From assembly GCF_015832195.1 (NCBI RefSeq), contig NC_052032.1:3788618-3852617 (forward strand): a stretch of DNA of 64,000 bases, written 5' to 3'. Every line of letters starts with the position of its first letter. The first letter of the stretch is position 1. A program made the position numbers and the translations under genes. Shown piece by piece: positions 21,976 to 34,490 of this stretch. Source of the DNA: Motacilla alba alba (lineage: Eukaryota > Chordata > Aves > Passeriformes > Motacillidae). A model generated the notes under the pieces. It was not told where the DNA came from. It did not search any database and worked only from the letters and a program-made list of their open reading frames with translations.

Positions 21976-24399
21976 GGAGAGCTTGGCTGGTCACCCCTTG
22001 GGGACACAAGGACGATGTAGGGGTGGGACCAGAGCATGACCCTCAGGTGGGAGCTGATGGTCCCCACCCTCACTGTCTCCTCTCACACCCTGTTGATGTT
22101 ATCACCAGGATTAAGACAGGTTTTTGGGAATGTGGCAGGTTACGCTGAGGTCTGTCTGTTCTCCCTGCCAGCACAAGGTCACAGTGCCCTCACAGGGTGA
22201 GAAGAGGTGGAGCTTTAGCTTTAGAGATTGAAAATATATGAAATAAGGTGAATCAGAACCTCCTTCTCCTCTCTCTGGCCTCAGCTCTCACCTGGGGGAA
22301 AATTATTTAGGAGGAGGGGGGATTCTTTTGGGATGCTAAAACCAGAGGAAAGTACACTGAGGGGCAGGGGAGGTGGGAAATGCACCTTTGTCACATTTAC
22401 CCAGTGGCTGGCTCACATTTAGGCACTGCCTGCTCTCTCTTGAACACATGTGCTACCAGGAGACAGCATCAAGGTTCATCTTGACCATCCACCAAGGTAC
22501 CCTGTCACCAGGGGATCTTAAAACATGTCAGGTTATGCATATTTCAAACCACCCTGTCTTTTCTGGCAGCAGAGACAAGGCCGGAGGGCCTGGGAGAGAA
22601 ATGGCATCAGGTTTGTGTCCTTCTCAGTGCTTCTTTGAAAACATTTGGTTTCTGCACCCTTGAGGTGACACCTGGCTGCTGTCAGATATGTCTGACGGCC
22701 GAGGACGGCGTGGATGGCTGTAAAGAGGTGTCACATCAGAGCAGCAGTGATTCTTCCCTCTTCCCATGGCCCCTCCTCATCCTTGGCACTGGGCTAATGA
22801 CACCACCAGGTACCCTGCCACAGGGAATTGAGCTCCTTGTTTTTTCAGTGAAAATGAATGAGAAGTGCCTGCTGGGTCACAGAAAACTGTCAAAAGAACA
22901 GTCGGGGCTTCCTGTGAGAAGGATAATAGTTAAGAAAGCTGAAATTCTGAGAAAAGGGGATTATGAATCACCAGCAATATTTACAGTGCAAATCCCTATT
23001 CCCTATATTTCCACTTGATTCTTTCTCCTTTCCAGGGCAATTATTTCCAGGAACACACAGCAGGGCCCCGTGGTAGGTAAATAAACCCCGCCCAAAGTGT
23101 CTGACAGAGCTCATGGACACCTTGCACCCCTGGCCCTGCCACCTGCTCCAGATAAGGGGGGTGACAGCAAACAGGGTGTCCCTTGGAGGGTGGCAGGGTG
23201 TCCCCTCAGCTGTGCAGGGAAGCTGCTTGTGGCTTAGCAAAGCATCCTGCACCAAATCCTGTGGGGCTGTGAAGCTGGCAGAACATCTGGACGGCTGTGC
23301 TCAAGCACCACAGTTCTGAATTATGTTTAGGCTTTATATTCCAGAGTTATGAGTCCTCAGATGGTGCACAGACCTTCTGGGGCTGTCCCACCTGGGGTTA
23401 AAATGTGGCTGAGCACTTGCAGCCAGGCACATACAGCCCAAAGCAAAGCACTCCCGCTTATGATGTTCATCAGCACTTCTTCCCTGGAGGTGGCCAAAGA
23501 CAGGGTTGGGCAGGTGCCAAGGGAGAGCAGCACGCCCCTGGATGAGAGGGGACTGTGAGGTGGGACAGGGAATACGCAAAGAAGCGGAAGCAGCAAATGG
23601 TGGTTTGTGCTGGTGCCAGGTGGAAATGTACGAGCAGATCAAACACAGGCGGGTTAATGAGAGCGCCATTCCCAGGCCTCCCGAAGTGGGGAGAGCAGGG
23701 ACGGGCTGGACGGCAGGCGCTGAGTGATATTCTGTAATTAGCTGGCAAATAGAATATGATCTTTAGTGTAATTGCTCGGAATAATGTCTCTCAGCCCGAT
23801 CCGCGCATCACGCACCGAGCGCTGCATCCCAGCTGCCACAGCAACTTTGCTTCCCTTTGTTTCCCCTGCCTGTAATTTCTAATCACATCCTTCCCAAATT
23901 TGATTGCATCATCGCCGAGCGTTGGTTGCCAGGGCAACCCCACAAAGTCATTCCAGGCATGAGATGAATACCTTACCCCCTTTGAGGACAGGTTATCCGG
24001 CCATCCCATTGTGACCCCCAACTTGGATCCCTTTGTCCCTTTTAAACCAGATGTAAGACCAGGAGAGAGGCTCATCCCTGACTTCCATGGCAGCGGGAGC
24101 GATGCAGGGAATTGTCACTCAAATGCTGGACAAAAAGACCTGAACAAATGGAACAACTCAACATTAGGAGTGAGGCCACCAGCCAAGCCACGCTGCTGCT
24201 GAAAGCACAGAGCTGCAGTGATGGTGGCTCCACAAATCCCCATCCCAGACCTCACCATGGCCATTCCCTTCCATAAACACAGGCAAAGCTGTGGTGTGTG
24301 GGGGATTTTTGCAGCCAAGGGGAACGTGTGTGCATCTGGACAGGGGATGGCACACATGGCCTGTCACACATGGCCTGTCACAGCTCTGCTGGCCAGAGA
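21976..24399. other. Intergenic DNA with a candidate enhancer
   Basis: No gene recognised. The part at 23730-23990 is unusual: it combines TAATTAGC, GTAATTGC and GTAATTTCTAATCA cores with CpGs and a perfect RFX-type palindrome. A 14-bp tandem duplication (CACACATGGCCTGT twice) occurs at about 24353-24380. Confidence 0.5.
23730..23990. promoter_or_regulatory. Candidate enhancer with a perfect RFX X-box palindrome
   Basis: GGTTGCCAGGGCAACC at 23924-23939 has two 7-bp inverted arms around AG and matches the RFX X-box consensus (GTTGCC, 2-bp gap, GGCAAC). Upstream are homeodomain cores (TGTAATTAGCTGG, TAATTGC) and a CpG-containing stretch (CCGATCCGCGCATCACGCAC). RFX factors drive ciliary and neuronal genes. 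That this element acts on ASTN2 is inference. Confidence 0.45.
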
Positions 24400-24540
24400 A
24401 GCAGCAGTGGAGACTTCAGGCCAGGTTGAATGTGGCTCTGACCAAGCTGCTCTAGTTGAAGAGGTGGAAGGGGGTTGGACTGGACGGCCTTTGGAGGTCC
24501 CTTCCAACCCACGCCAGTCCAGATTCTGTGATTCCGTGCC
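24400..24540 (+). mobile_element. CR1 LINE 3' fragment (plus)
   Basis: GGGGGTTGGACTGGACGGCC, TTTGGAGGTCCCTTCCAACC, then ATTCTGTGATTCCGTG. The part before about 24450 is diverged, so the left boundary is approximate. Confidence 0.82.
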
Positions 24541-27500
24541 ATAGAAGAGGCTCCAACAGGGGCCACCAGAGCATGCAGCTGGTGCTGGCACGGTGTGTGA
24601 GTGCTGGGCAGCAGAGCCACCTCCAGCTCCATCTGTCCCATCTTCTTCGCCACCGACCCTTGTGTGAGGGAGCTTCCACTGGGCGTGCACATCAGCGCAT
24701 GCAGCAGTCAAACTTTGCTCTGGGTGCACAGGGGAGCCTCTGGGCAGTGAAATCTGTGGCTGGGAGACCTGCAGAGCCAGAGTGAGAGAGCTGGTGCGGC
24801 CCCTCATAAGTCATGAGGATGTGGCAGGGTTCAGCATCACCCCCAGCCCCAACATTTCAAGGCCTTTCTCTCCCAGCAGAGGCTGAAGCCCTCCTCATCA
24901 GCACTCCTGCTCTCCACCCCAGCCCTCGCTGTCTCCAGCACCTTCCTTGCAGCAGAGCCAGCTTTTCCCTTTTCCACACCAGCACCTTGCTGAACCTGGA
25001 GCCAGGATGGGTGTGCTCCCAGCCCCCAACAGAGCAAGGCAGAGAGATGGAAGATATTGTTTTTCAGGTGGAATAGCTTCCAAAACGCTACATTTGCAGT
25101 CAAAGTGCTGTTTGGAATGCATATGAACCACTGCCTGCAGCAATCAGAAACAAAGCCATTAAAGTTTAGATAGCAGTGTTTTTATTTTTAACCAAATGAG
25201 TCAGTCTCCCCTCCAGCTCTGAGCAGGAGAGGGGGAGAAAGTTGGGCAGGGAGAGTTCAGAAACCCTTAACCCCAGTGGGACCCTGCTGCAGGGAAGGTT
25301 CAAACAGTCTGCTCTGTTTAATTTCACCCAGAGAAAAGTATTTAAGCTGAATTCTTGAGGGCGCCTTGGCAGGGTGGAAATTTAGTTTGTTTCCCTGGAT
25401 TATAATTTGAAAAATACTTTCAGGACACAGTGCATCTCTCTTCCCTCCCCACATCCAGAAAGCCTCATGTTGCCTTTCCTTCTCCTGCATCCTGGGGGAG
25501 GTGAGGACCAATGTGTTTCCCAGTCTGGAAGGTGGGTTTGGGATACTGCAGGCTTCCCTTTGAGATTCCCTGTTGATAGGAATGTGCTGAGGGAAGAGGA
25601 TGGCCCAGGGAGCCAGCCTGGTGCAGTGTTGTGTGTCTGTGGTGTCTGTGTCAGTGAGGGGGGTGCACTCCCTGCCAGACCAAGGCCAGGCTGCAGCTCC
25701 TTGCTGAGCACGCCCAGCACCAGGCACCAACTGCATTTCAGCAAGACCACGGTCCTGGCTGCTCCTCCAGCAGTTTCCCTCTCTATCCCAGCCTGTTTCC
25801 AAGGTTCCTATCCCTGCAGCATCTCTAAGAAGATGTATCCAGCTGTTCAAAAATGCCTGTGCTCATGCTGTCATCCTGAGCTGCTGCAGGAGGCTCAGCC
25901 CTGCAGCCCCACACGCCTCAGTACATCCTTAATTTAAACCTCAGACCCTTGTGCTGAATTGGGCAGTGAGTGCTTGGTCACTTGCAGGAGAAAAACCCCA
26001 AATCCATGGAAAATTACAAAATTACATTCCTGCCTCTATTTATTGGTTTTCCATGCCATATGGAAATTTATGTAAATACACAAATGAGAAAGAAGCCCTG
26101 GAGCTCTGGTGAGTTTGCCAGTGAGCCACCAGTGCTCCAAATATTGGCCATTGTTGATGCTTTAGGAGATCAGAGAGAGAGAAATGAATTCTGGCTCCAA
26201 GAGTTGTCCAGAGACATGGTTTCTTTTCTTTTTTTCCAACGTGATACCTACTGTTCTCCTGAAAAGCCATCCCAGCCTCGCCAGCTGCTCCAGTGAGCCA
26301 TGGCTGTCCAGCCCCATCCCAGCCAGGCTCAGAGAAGCAGGCTGCTCATGTGCCTTTGGAAGCAGAGCAGGTTTTTTGGCAGGCAAATTCTGTTTACCAA
26401 ATTCTGCATGTGAGGTGCGGGAATTGGCAGAGGAGCAGTTCGTGGCAATGTTAAAACTCAAGGAATGTGCCCATTCCAACCCACTGATGGGGGACTGAGG
26501 CTGCTCCAGTCCCCACAGGAATAAGGCTTGATCCCACACTGGCTACTCCAATTACTCCAATGTTTTTCTGGAAGTAGAGGTGGCAGCAGGAGGCAGAAGG
26601 AGAAGCTTACCAACCCTTATATTTTATAATCTTCTCCCTGGGTTTTTTGTTTGTTTGGTTGGTTGGTTTTGGCTTTTTTTTTCTTTTAATTTTTGGGTTT
26701 TTTAAATTTTTTTTTCAAGCTATGGGGTGATGAAAGCCATTCCTTTTTGGGCCCCACACCTTGGGAAACAGGAAAAAACACCGTGAGCTAGGTACCATTA
26801 TCTGAGCTCTGCTGGACCAAAGGTTCATATCCAAGGTGTGAGTTTTGAGTAGCTTTTTATGCATATAAATACATTTACATGTCTATTAAAAATGTATGTC
26901 TGCCCATGTATGTGACTAATTTGTGTATATCAGTTTTAAAAAGTGGTTCACTTATAGAATCACATCTTCCTCTCATTTTCCTTGCTTTTTCTGAGACTCA
27001 GCAGTCTTTTTTTTACAGGATGAGGGTTGTTTTTATTATTATTTCTTGACTCAGCTTGGGAGGAAAGCTGGGATCTGCAGAAGACGGGGAAAAGACTGAG
27101 CAAAATCTTCCTAGTAAAAAAAAATAAAAAGCTGTTTCTATGAATTAAAGCTGGAGAAACACCTCTCAACTATACAATTTCCCAGCTTGCTATTAATTAA
27201 GTTCAAGTTCAAATATTTTTGGCATAAACATTAACATTTGTGCTTTGAACACGTATAATGCTTCATATGTGCTAGATGCTGTTAGTGTTTCAAGAGATTT
27301 ATGTCTTGAGTAAATTATGATTTGGGTAATTGCATTCTGTCCACCCAAATCCATCCTGCAGCTCCACTGGAGTGTGGAATCGCCCTTCCACCACTCTGCG
27401 GTGCTGCCACGTGTGATCAAACATCTGTGGGACAGGGGACGTGTTGCAGTGGTGGCTCAGGGCTGCTGAGGTGACACCTCTCAACAGAGCTCTGTCCACA

Positions 27501-27650
27501 GCAGGGAAAGGCAGCAGTGTTGAGGCTGTAGTGGATGGAGTGGTTGGAAATGGATTTGCTTTTCCATCCTGCTCACAGTTCCACGTTGGGCTGGGCAAGG
27601 AGTCCGTAAGAAGCTCCAGATTTTGTGTGACCAATGTTTGGCTCCTCACC
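24541..27650. other. Intergenic DNA, no gene seen
   Basis: Unique-looking DNA with chance frames only. There is a T/G-rich simple stretch at about 26638-26720 and AT-rich sequence to about 27320. No exon, RNA gene or transposon was recognised. Confidence 0.5.
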
Positions 27651-27944
27651 TGTTGCAACAGGACACGAAATAAAACTATTTGGACACTGGAACTCCAAGG
27701 TGAGAAGAAGGGAAGTTTATTTTCTGACTCCAACATTTATAGACTTTCAAAAGTGACAGTGGATTGGAGGATGAAAGGGCCACCTCTCCAGTGGCACTGG
27801 ACAAACCAACAGTCCATCAAATTTCTCCTCCATCCAGACAGGAATGTAAAAATAATAATTATTTACCTAAAAGTGTATGAGAAACTTCATTACAAGAATG
27901 TAAACATCAGAAGGCTTAGAAGAACTTAGAAGAACAGGGCGACA
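27651..27944 (-). mobile_element. Solo LTR with perfect 6-bp target duplication
   Basis: The element starts TGTTGCAACAGG and ends GGCGACA (TG...CA) and is 294 bp long. It is flanked by identical CTCACC at 27645-27650 and 27945-27950. A 6-bp duplication is typical of ERVK-class integration. Internal text such as ACACGAAATAAAACTATTTG and GGGAAGTTTATTTTCTGACT resembles an LTR family common in passerines. The poly(A) signal AATAAA, complement of TTTATT near 27717, suggests minus orientation. No internal retroviral sequence remains, so it is a recombined solo LTR. Confidence 0.88.
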
Positions 27945-29697
27945 CTCACCAGCCTCTGGACTGGAGGACAAGCACACCCTCAGGCTGGTGGATGCTCTCT
28001 GGGTAGAGGGGGGGAGTCCCACGACAGTGGTGGCTCCCATAATGGGTTGATCAGATGCTGATATTAACAGGGGACTCAGACTCATGATATTTCTCTTCAA
28101 GCTGCCCATCCCTGCCCACTACACTTTGCAGGTTTGGTAGATGAAGCCAAGCTGGCCATGGTGTGCTGGCCCAGATCTGGGCTGCACTGTGGCCAAGCCT
28201 TCCCTGTGTTTCACTGGCGAGCTCTGTGACTGTGGGTGCATGGAAATCCCTGGGCACATCACCCCTGCAGGTCACAGGGAAATGAGAACAGGGCCTTGTG
28301 GTAGGGGATGGAAATGGTTCTGAAATGTGGGCCAAGTTCTGGACCTCAATTCTTTGGTGGAATTTCTTTGGTGTAAACAGCCCTGAACCCTTAACACATT
28401 TTGAGTTGAGTGTGTAAAGTCACATTTCACTTGCTTTAGGCTTCTCTTGGCTCTGCAGTGGGCATTGGCTCAGACACAGACAAAGCAATGAACGCCACAG
28501 CCCTGTCTGAAGGGTCCCCTGAAGTGCCTGCAAAAACTGGTGCATTTCGAGTGAAAAAAGACAGAAAAGCTTCCATCAAGACATATTTCCTTCCCTGGCG
28601 TAATTTCACTTGTGGTATGAATGGAAACAGCAAGTTCCCACTTCAGTCAACAGCTCTTGGGAGGGATCTGATGCTCAGCAAATGCTGAGGCTCCTTCATC
28701 TCCTCCAGGGTCTCAGCAGAAACATCAGGTGTTGCTCAGAGCTGTGAGCCCCCAGCTCTCCAACACAGGGAGGGGAAAGGAAGGAGCACAGTGATGTGTT
28801 TGCCTTTTAGCTCTGAGTAGGCCAGGAGCAGGTAAATGGAATTTCAATTTCTTTTTTTTTTCCATTTTTGCCACAGTCACTTGGGTCCAGAGCTGCAGCT
28901 GTAAGAGGAGAGACATGACTCTACTGATAAAAGCAGGAGAATCAGCCTTCAAGGGCTCTCCAGTGGGCTGGGACTCACATGAGTCATCAGTCATGGTGGT
29001 GCTGGGAGTATTAACATACTTTTGGCTAACATTTGCCAGCACGAATGCAAAGCAGAATGAATCTGACAAATCCAGAGTCATCCAGCCTCCTGTGCTCTGG
29101 GGAGTTACCAGAATGTAGAACTCAGAGCTTCTGCTAGGGCACATTTCGTGTTCATCCTCAGAGTATGTGCAGCCCAGGATGTCCTGTGCAGAGCTGGTTC
29201 TCCAGGCAGGACTTCTTTTGCAGAGCCTGTTTGCATCACAGTTTGTTTTTCTGGAAAACTAAGGAGGTCTCCAAGAAGTCTTATTTTATACTGGGTTAAT
29301 GCAGATATAATGACTTCTTCTTTTTTTCAAAAGTATGCATTCTAGAAGACTTCAGATGATTGGGTATTTATAGAAGACTTCACTCATGGATGTTTTTGGA
29401 TCATTTTCCATCTTTTTCAGCTTGGTGTTGCTGTCACTTCCAACAAGTCCATGGATACATGGATGCAATGGCCACAGTGCATTCACCAGGGAGCTGGGCA
29501 GCGCAGATGTGAAAGGGCTGATGTGTCCAGATGTGCAGGACTCACTGACCTCTGCTGTGGAGGTCATCTGTGTCTTTGGAATTCTGTGGGTGTTACTCCA
29601 AGCAGTGAGTGAGCAGACAAAAATAAGTCCACAAACTCACCCCAGATCAAGTTCTCAGGTGGAGAAAGAAAATGCCTTTTACCATTCTCAAATGTAC
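27945..29697. other. Intergenic DNA, no gene seen
   Basis: Mixed-composition DNA with short chance frames. No repeat or exon recognised. Confidence 0.5.
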
Positions 29698-29880
29698 AAT
29701 ACAGGTTGCCCAGGGAAATTGTGGATTTTCCATTTCTAGAAGTGTTCAAGGAAAGTCAGATGGATCTCTGAGCAACCCGGTCTAGCAGAAGGTGTCCCTG
29801 ATCATGGTGAAGGGGTTGGAACCAGCTTATCTTTAGGTCCCTTCCAACCCAAACCATTGTGGGATTCTGGGATTCTCTAG
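29698..29880 (+). mobile_element. CR1 LINE 3' fragment (plus)
   Basis: CAGGTTGCCCAGGGAAATTG, TCTAGAAGTGTTCAAGG, GAAGGTGTCCCTGATCATGG and TAGGTCCCTTCCAACCCAAA with a tail of GGGATTCT type form a CR1 3' end in sense orientation. Confidence 0.92.
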
Positions 29881-30944
29881 AATGAGCCTGTCTTGGGGTG
29901 CAGATTATCTGTCTCCCTACTGTATTGGGGGATGCTCTTGAACTCCTACGGAACCAGGAAGGTCTAAAAAAAATGCAGGCAACAGAAATGCTGAGAAGCT
30001 TCCTCTGCTGAGAGCTGGCTTTTCAGTCCTTGGGAATTACTGTTTTTCCTGGTAAGTTCAGCAGTTTTTGAGGGTAGGAAACGTGACCTCGCTGTACTCA
30101 CAGAAATTTGCTATTTTACACGTTACTGCCAGCATGGATCTTAATCAACCAGAAAAACTCAAAATGACAAACAAACAAGAGACAGCTTTGCTATCTGAGG
30201 TTCATTAGCTCCTAGCGACCTTTCAAATCCGCAAGAAACCAAAGAGAAATGTTCAGAAAACGGGAGGGCTTTCAAGGCATTTTGCCAGTAATTTCCACTT
30301 ATTCCCCAGCTCCTACTCAATAATGAATGGCATTTCTTGATTGTTTTCCCAAGATTTGCTTTTATCTGAGCAAATGTGGACTGGAACTTTGACCCACGCC
30401 ATACGAGGATGGGAGGCAGAGTCTCCCTAGAGGACTGGCGCGCACGTTGTGTCTTGCAAAGTTATTTGAAGCCGGCTTTCAAGGGCATCGTTGTCTCCAT
30501 CTGGGAGGCTGCAAATGTGAGCAAAGGGCAGTCTGGCTCATGCTTGGCACAAGCACACACCAGGGAGCCATCAGCACTCTGTGCTGCAGAGGTTATGTGT
30601 GGGTTCATGAGGAGGCAGCACGGACCTGGGCTCTGGAATGCCTCCAGCACTGGGAAAAGAAGGAAAAGTAAGAGCTGAATGTGGATGATGCATTCTTTGG
30701 GGTGTCCCTGGGCCATGTGAACAGATAGCAGAGCAGAGAGCATCATTTCAAGGATACAGGCCAGTTTCAGGGTGCTCCTCCATGGCAGGCTCCCAGGGCC
30801 AGCTCCTCAGCAGGGGTGAACAGACCCCACGTTTGGTGTTCTGGAGTTTACCCCTCTGCACCTGTAGTGGCAGTTTGCCTTCCTGGGGGATTTTGAACTG
30901 GTGGGCTTTCTTGCCTAGCAGAGGCAGCAGATGAGTGTCTTCAT
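29881..30944. other. Intergenic DNA, no gene seen
   Basis: No gene recognised. The AT-rich segment at about 30100-30370 has a unique, non-repetitive look and could be a conserved element. The remainder is ordinary. Confidence 0.45.
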
Positions 30945-31385
30945 GGAATCAAAGACTCACAGAATAGTTTAGGTTGGAAGGGATCTTTCAGTCTCATTCT
31001 GATGTCACTGATATGGGCAGGGACACCTTCCACTGTCCCAGGTGGCTCCAAGCCCCATCCAGCCTGGCCCTGGACACTTCCAGGGATGGAGCAGCCACAG
31101 CTTCTCTGGGCACCCTGTGCCAGGGCCTGCCCACCCTCACAGGGAAGATTATTTTCCTAATATCCAATCTAAACCTACCCTGTGTCAGTTTGAAGCCATC
31201 CCCCCTTGTCCTGCCACCCCAGACCCTTGTAAATAGTCTCTCTCCATGTTTCTTGCAGGCTCCCTTTGGGTCCTGGAGGGTCACAAAACTTGTTTTCTCC
31301 TGGCTGAACAATCCCAATTCTCTCAGCCTTTCATGAGGCACAGAATCTGTCCTCTCACCAGTCCTTCATCTTGAGACCTTGTCAC
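30945..31385 (-). mobile_element. CR1 LINE 3' fragment, longest of the 3' copies (minus)
   Basis: TTAGGTTGGAAGGGATCTTT, GGGCAGGGACACCTTCCACT, CAGCCACAGCTTCTCTGGGC, CCTAATATCCAATCTAAACC, CCCTTGTCCTGCCA and CTCCTGGCTGAACAATCCCA cover about 440 bp of a CR1 3' region read as its complement. The CTGAACAATCCCAATTCTCT block places the 5' truncation far inside the element. Confidence 0.94.
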
Positions 31386-34339
31386 CTTGTCCAAGCAGAG
31401 CGATGACAAGAGCATCATTGCTGGGGTGGAAAGAAGAGGACTGTTTTAACTATAAATAAAACCACTTGAGGCCATGTTGTATCTTCTCAGAAAGTGCTGC
31501 TCTGCTGGGACCACAGCTGAAGAACGACTGAGTGTAGATGGAGAACAGAGAGAGGCAGACAAAGCGTCAGCAGGAGATGAAATGTTCAGAGTAGGCAGAA
31601 TAAGGGGGCCCTGAGGGCATCTCTGGAAGATGTTTTCTGTGTTTTACTGACTTGTTTTGATGGGGGAAAAAAAAGGATTTTTCAAAGAAGAGACATAAGA
31701 TGTCACACATGTATTTACAAGACTGCAGTCCACCCTGACAACCTCTGTGAACCCCGTGCATCCAAGAAAGAAGTTGAAGAACTTCTGAAAAGAGATGAAA
31801 ACTAAGAGATGAAAACATAGGCTACAGGATGGAAACTCCCTTTCCTCCTGCCAAAAGAGAGCTTGTGCTGGGACCTTGTCCTTTCAGCCTGAATGCCAGG
31901 CTCCCCACCAAGATCACTGGGAGTTTAGGAGATGCAGTAGGACTGGAATCCAGTTTCAGCCAGGCCACTGGCAGTGTGGAGGAGCAGGAATGAGGAGTGA
32001 TGAAGCCAGAGAAGGTCTACGCCACACAGGAGCAGCTGGGCAGGATAATTTGCCATCTGTGCTGAGTGGTTTCACCCCAGTGCTGCCGGTCACACCAGAG
32101 ACACCTCTTATTTATTGTGGGGAGGGGAGGCAGGGGAGGGGGAGAAACCATCTGTGGTCTATTGCCCATAGGCAAGCCTCACCATGGGCTCCTGAGCTTC
32201 CATTTTTACCAATCCTTTTAAATCCTTCACGACAGCCACATGCCATGTTCCAGTGGGACCCTACTACAGCCAACCCTTCACTTATCATTGAATAGATTTT
32301 TTACCTCATCAAATGACAAAGACAGTTGTTACTCAACATGGAATATTTGCTCAGCTCATTATTAAGGCACAACAGAGATTACAAACGTTGTCAGGCTGTG
32401 GTTTTGAACAAATTTGTGTAGCTATAGCTACTGTCTAGCAGGATGTGGCCTGGGAGGGTCACACCCAGAGGGGGCTGAGCTGGAAAGCACCTGGCATTTA
32501 TCTGGCACCAGGGAGAGCGTGCAACAGGGATGCTGAGAGCAGCTGTGGGGAGCACATGGCTCAGGCTGTGAGGGGACAGCAGGGACAGGCTGGTGGTGTC
32601 AGGGATTGGAAAGGACAGGGCGTGCTGACTGTGCTTTGTTTCTACAGCCAGAGCATCAGGGTTCTCAGGCTGGGGGTCTTACAGCCTCCCTGCCCTGCTG
32701 CTACATGGGTTGGGATATGAAGTGGTTTTGGTTTTCCACCTGTGGAAAGTGGAAGGAGATAGCTCTGGGTCTGAAAACAGAGGGCAAAGGTTGGCCGAGA
32801 GGTGTGTAGGGGATGGAGAGGAAAAGGAATACACTTTAAAGTCACCTTTAAATTCATATGGGAAACCCTAATGGGCTTTAATTTCTTTAATTTCCAGGTC
32901 CACTGTTCAGTGCCTCTCCTCATTCCCCTCCCAGCCTGGAAGACTGGTGAGCAGAGGATCCTCTGAGCAGAGGTTAATGCTCTGCAGTGCTGGGGGCAGC
33001 ATCCTTGACAGGATGAGCCCCCTTTGTCCCCCAGATTTCTGGCAGCACTGCAACCCTATAAGAAACCAAGGGGAAAACAAAGAAACGTTGATAGGCTTCT
33101 CTGGACTTGGACTGTTAATTCAAATCTGGCTGAAGGCCATTAGTGTTTTCACACTATTACCTTCTAATGGATTCTTGCTCTTGGCTCAGCTCTTCCTTGG
33201 CAAGTCACAGCTGTGAGCTTTGCTAGCTGTAGGCTCCCAGTTAGCCTCTTGCTGGGAATCTCACTCAAGATTATGACTTGTGTCCGTGTTAGGAAAATAG
33301 CCCGTGTGTAGCAGCTGCTGTCAGGCCCTGCTCCTTCCAGCACTCCCTCAACAGGTGTGAGGAGCTGTTTTCCTGCCTCCATGGGTGGATCAGCTGCTCC
33401 AACAGAAGGTGCACTTGTAATCCATCGCCCCTCGCTGTGCTGCCAGGGTCACACGGAGCTGCTGCTGAGCCCCAGGCAGGTTTTGCTGAGGTTTTGCAGC
33501 TTTTATCTCAGGCTCTGGGGACTCCCAGAGTCTGCAATCCATTGGAGTTCCACGCAGAGCTGCAGTTTTGCCTCTGGATTTCATCCCTGAGCCTGTGCTC
33601 TCCCCTCAGGAGCTGCTGAGGGAGCTGGCATGACACAGCTATGTGAGATATCTGCTGCAAAGTGTGACTCCTTCCCATGGTGCAGGACTAGAAGACTTCA
33701 CACTCTCTAGTCCGTGATTTTTCCATCCTCATCCATCAAGACTGGATTTTTTTTTCCCCCCAACATTTATACTCCAGGAAAACTGCAGGAAAATACCACG
33801 GTTTCTTACACCAGAGATCCGACCAGGTCATCCCTTTGGCCTTAGAATCTATATTTCCAAGAGAAGAACACATCAAAGAGCTGTGTAGGGCAGAATGGCC
33901 TTACCATTTCCAAGGCCAGATCCCTGAGAATCAATGAACTCCAGTGTTTACACAGCTTCTCCTCTGGGATTCAGGAAGAGCTGCTGGATTAAGAATCAGC
34001 CCTACTGTCTCTTTTCCATGCTTATTCTGAGGATGACACAGGAGACTTCAACGTGCAGGTCCAGCTGATGGGTATGAAATTAATTTAAAATTTAAAAAGT
34101 AAATCGGGGGAAAAAAAAAAAAAGCCTCTAAGAGTTCCATGGAAAATCAATTACCCAGCACATGAAGGTGATGATGAGAACACTGCTTCACAAAATAAGC
34201 AAAATTCCCTGCAATTCTAATCTCTTCTTCCTGCAATTTCCCTCCCATCCCTTGTGATGCTTTAAGAGATGGATGGCTTTCTTTCTCTAGTTTTAGATAT
34301 GCTTATTGGGGCTGGAGGGTGGAGAGACCAAGAGAGAAA

Positions 34340-34490
34340 AGGCTGCTCCAAAAAATGTAATTAAGGTAATATTACGATGTGAATTACATATTACATTTTG
34401 TTTAGAGCTATTATTGGCTGGAATGGCTCTGAAATTGAATTGTGCTGCAGATTCCTCGCTGATTTTCCCCACACTCGCTGACGGGCAGGG
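34340..34490. promoter_or_regulatory. Candidate conserved element, TAAT-rich
   Basis: GTAATTAAGGTAATATTACG, GTGAATTACATATTACATT and GAGCTATTATTGGCTGG lie within 120 bp, giving several homeodomain cores and a CCAAT-type site. Conservation cannot be tested here. Confidence 0.3.
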
